DNA of 64,000 bases from Pantoea sp. GD03673. GTDB lineage: Bacteria; Pseudomonadota; Gammaproteobacteria; Enterobacterales; Enterobacteriaceae. A program made the translations under genes and the position numbers. Where the stretch lies: positions 1 to 64,000 of the forward strand of contig NZ_JAOCKJ010000011.1 in the NCBI RefSeq assembly GCF_029844725.1, given 5' to 3'. The notes beneath the pieces were generated by a model that had not been told where the DNA came from, ran no database searches, and saw only the letters and a list, made by a program, of their open reading frames with translations. Position 1 is the first letter of the stretch. Every line of letters begins with the position of its first letter. Of the stretch, positions 62,518 through 64,000 are shown piece by piece.

Positions 62518-63504
62518 ATGAGTACTTCTCCTTTGCTGAGTATCATTACGCCGATGTTCAACGCGGGCAGCATGTTTGATGAGTTCATGCAGTCACTGCT
62601 GGGGCAGACGCTGACCTCGCTGGAGATCATCATTGTCGATGACGGTTCAACCGACGGCTCAGGCGCGCGCGCCGACCAGTATGCACAGCAACATTCTCAC
62701 ATTCGCGTGATTCATCAGGAAAACGGCGGCGTGTCGCGGGCACGTAATGCCGGGCTGGCGATAGCCCGCGGGAAATATGTCACGTTCCCGGATGCGGATG
62801 ACACCATGCAGCCCGGGATGTATCAGACGCTGGTGACAATGGCCGAAGCGGACAATCTGGATGCGGCACAGTGCAACGCCGAGTGGTTTTTCAAACACAG
62901 TCAGCGGGTAAAACCGCTGATTCCGCTGGATCGCCTGCGCAGTACACCGGTACTGAGCGGTGCCGACTGGCTCAATACCGCGCTGAAGACCCATCGTTAT
63001 ATGCATGTGGTCTGGCTGGGCATCTATCGCCGGGCGCTGATTGAACAGCATCAGTTGCAGTTTGAACCGGGCCTGCATCATCAGGATATACCGTGGACCA
63101 CCGAGTTTATGCTGCTGGCAAAACGCGTGCGGTATACCGAAGCAGTGCTCTATCGCTACTATATGCACGACGCCTCAATCAGCAATCGCAAACGTACCGG
63201 CGAGCGCAATGTTGAATATCAACGACATTACCTGAAGATTGCGCGGCTGCTGGAAGAGCTCAATACCCGCTATCGTGACCGCGTGAAAATCTATCCGTCG
63301 TTTCACTATCAGGTGACTCATGAAGCGCTGAGCGTTTGTCACAGTGTAAGGCGTGAGCCTGATGCCCGCGCACGGCAGGCGATCATTGCCGATCTGTTTA
63401 CGACCCGGACACACCTGCGCATGCTACGGAATGCCAGGGGAATAAAGCAGTGGTATCAGTTGCTGTTATGGCTGGCGCGGCTCTATCGGTGGCGTGATAA
63501 ATAA
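62518..63504 (+). CDS. waaH: LPS core glycosyltransferase WaaH (YibD), GT2 family
   Basis: Matches E. coli WaaH, which adds glucuronic acid to the third heptose of the core under phosphate starvation. From ATG 62518 there are 328 residues. GT2 motifs are SIITPMFNAG, IIIVDDGSTDGS and the DADD metal motif (FPDADDTMQPGMY). WaaH-specific blocks are AAQCNAEWFF, DRLRSTPVLSGADWL, HHQDIPWTTEFM and NVEYQRHYLKIARLLEELN. In-frame ATG 62458 would add 20 unconserved residues. In E. coli the gene lies between yibQ and tdh; here it stands between GT8 and waaQ. Confidence 0.88.
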   Translation: MSTSPLLSIITPMFNAGSMFDEFMQSLLGQTLTSLEIIIVDDGSTDGSGARADQYAQQHSHIRVIHQENGGVSRARNAGLAIARGKYVTFPDADDTMQPGMYQTLVTMAEADNLDAAQCNAEWFFKHSQRVKPLIPLDRLRSTPVLSGADWLNTALKTHRYMHVVWLGIYRRALIEQHQLQFEPGLHHQDIPWTTEFMLLAKRVRYTEAVLYRYYMHDASISNRKRTGERNVEYQRHYLKIARLLEELNTRYRDRVKIYPSFHYQVTHEALSVCHSVRREPDARARQAIIADLFTTRTHLRMLRNARGIKQWYQLLLWLARLYRWRDK

Positions 63505-63518
63505 CCTTTGAGGCTGGC

Positions 63519-63547
63519 TTTATCCTAAAAAGGGTTTGCCCTACAAT
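63519..63547 (+). promoter_or_regulatory. Putative waaQ promoter
   Basis: -35 TTTATC (63519-63524), 17-bp spacer and -10 TACAAT (63542-63547), ending 30 bp before the waaQ ATG. The ops/JUMPstart GGCGGTAG element found upstream of E. coli waaQ was not seen. Confidence 0.5.
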
Positions 63548-63577
63548 CGGTTCACTGAATTCTGAGAACTCTTGTTT

Positions 63578-64000
63578 ATGGCCAGCCTGACTCCAGCAAA
63601 CATCTCGCCAAAAAATATATTACTGATTAAGCTGCGCCATCATGGTGACATGCTGCTCACAACGCCCGCCATCAATGCGCTTCGTCAGCGTTATCCGCAG
63701 GCCAGCATCGACGTATTGCTTTATCAGGAAACGCGTCCGATGCTGGAAGCACATCCGGCTATTCGTCACTTGCACGTCATCGATCGTAAATGGAAGCAGG
63801 AGGGTAGCTGGCGCAAGCTGGGCCATGAGCGTGCACTTATTCGCGCCGTACGTGACGCGCATTATGATCTGGTGATTAACCTGGCGGATCAGTGGCGTGC
63901 AGCGCTGATTACGCGGTTGTCTGGGGCCCCCGTTCGTATCGGTTTCGCGTTTAAAAAACGCGATAACGTCCTGTGGCGCTGGTGTCACAACCGGCTGGTT
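63578..64000 (+). CDS. waaQ: LPS core heptosyltransferase III WaaQ (truncated by window end)
   Basis: The first 141 codons of a GT9 enzyme run off the right edge. Starting MASLTPANISPKNILLIKLR it shows the GT9 signature LIKLRHHGDMLLTTPAINAL, then DVLLYQETRPMLEAHPAI and a YDLVINLADQWRAAL segment characteristic of WaaQ, which adds the branching third heptose. The acceptor site made by WaaQ is the one WaaH modifies, which fits their adjacency. The C-terminal half is outside the window. Confidence 0.88.
   Translation, partial: MASLTPANISPKNILLIKLRHHGDMLLTTPAINALRQRYPQASIDVLLYQETRPMLEAHPAIRHLHVIDRKWKQEGSWRKLGHERALIRAVRDAHYDLVINLADQWRAALITRLSGAPVRIGFAFKKRDNVLWRWCHNRLV

Noticed and set aside
63505..63577. 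ops/JUMPstart element upstream of waaQ
   Set aside because: No GGCGGTAG sequence is present.

Overview
The window is chromosomal DNA from a gamma-proteobacterium of the order Enterobacterales. Protein similarity to E. coli is high throughout, and gene order follows the E. coli 88-90 min region (murI-btuB-trmA ... cpxPRA) before switching to the 81-82 min region (trmL-cysE-gpsA-secB ... waa). Several traits point away from Escherichia and towards Erwiniaceae, with Pantoea the most likely: argG sits inside the arg cluster, a peroxiredoxin-glutaredoxin fusion stands opposite oxyR, emrD lies between glpX and fpr, and the LPS-core gene set is not that of E. coli. The genus is an inference from remembered proteins and synteny. 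I see no insertion sequences, prophage, CRISPR, integrase or tRNA; the window is core genome with a few local insertions and losses.

Layout. 1-230: P1 and P2 promoters of an rRNA operon that begins off the left edge. 231-3270: murI and btuB with a cobalamin riboswitch. 3271-8900: trmA, yijD-fabR, sthA, oxyR and the Prx5-Grx hybrid under a shared OxyR site. 8901-14718: argCBGH, divergent from argE with paired ARG boxes between. 15072-17723: ppc. 17819-23110: the methionine regulon metF, metBL and metJ, with MetJ operators at metF and between metB and metJ. 23191-30152: rpmE, priA, cytR, ftsN and heat-shock hslVU. 30311-41155: rraA, zapB, glpFKX, emrD, fpr, yiiR, yiiQ, tpiA, cdh and sbp. 41288-46933: pfkA, fieF, a YciG-like stress gene, then the Cpx envelope-stress system including the sRNA CpxQ. 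46969-53018: trmL, cysE, gpsA, secB, grxC, yibN, envC and yibQ. 53123-64000: LPS core and heptose genes (a GT4, tdh-kbl, hldD-waaF-waaC-GT9-GT8, waaH, and a truncated waaQ).

How the genes work together. ppc supplies oxaloacetate for the aspartate family, metL and metB lead to methionine, and metF supplies methyl groups, all under MetJ. argE, argC, argB, argG and argH cover most of arginine synthesis. glpF, glpK, gpsA, tpiA, pfkA and glpX link glycerol, glycolysis and gluconeogenesis. sthA, oxyR, prx5-grx, grxC and fpr serve redox balance. ftsN, zapB and envC act in division, and Cpx, secB and the LPS genes in the envelope.

Points of interest are the OxyR-controlled Prx5-Grx fusion where E. 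coli encodes OxyS, a strongly glutamine-rich FtsN linker, the absence of menA and gpmM from their usual places, a YciG-like gene of 50 codons between fieF and CpxQ, a rearranged LPS-core locus, and an intergenic segment at 62260-62391 with long and mutually exclusive inverted repeats. I did not find a clearly new multi-gene system.
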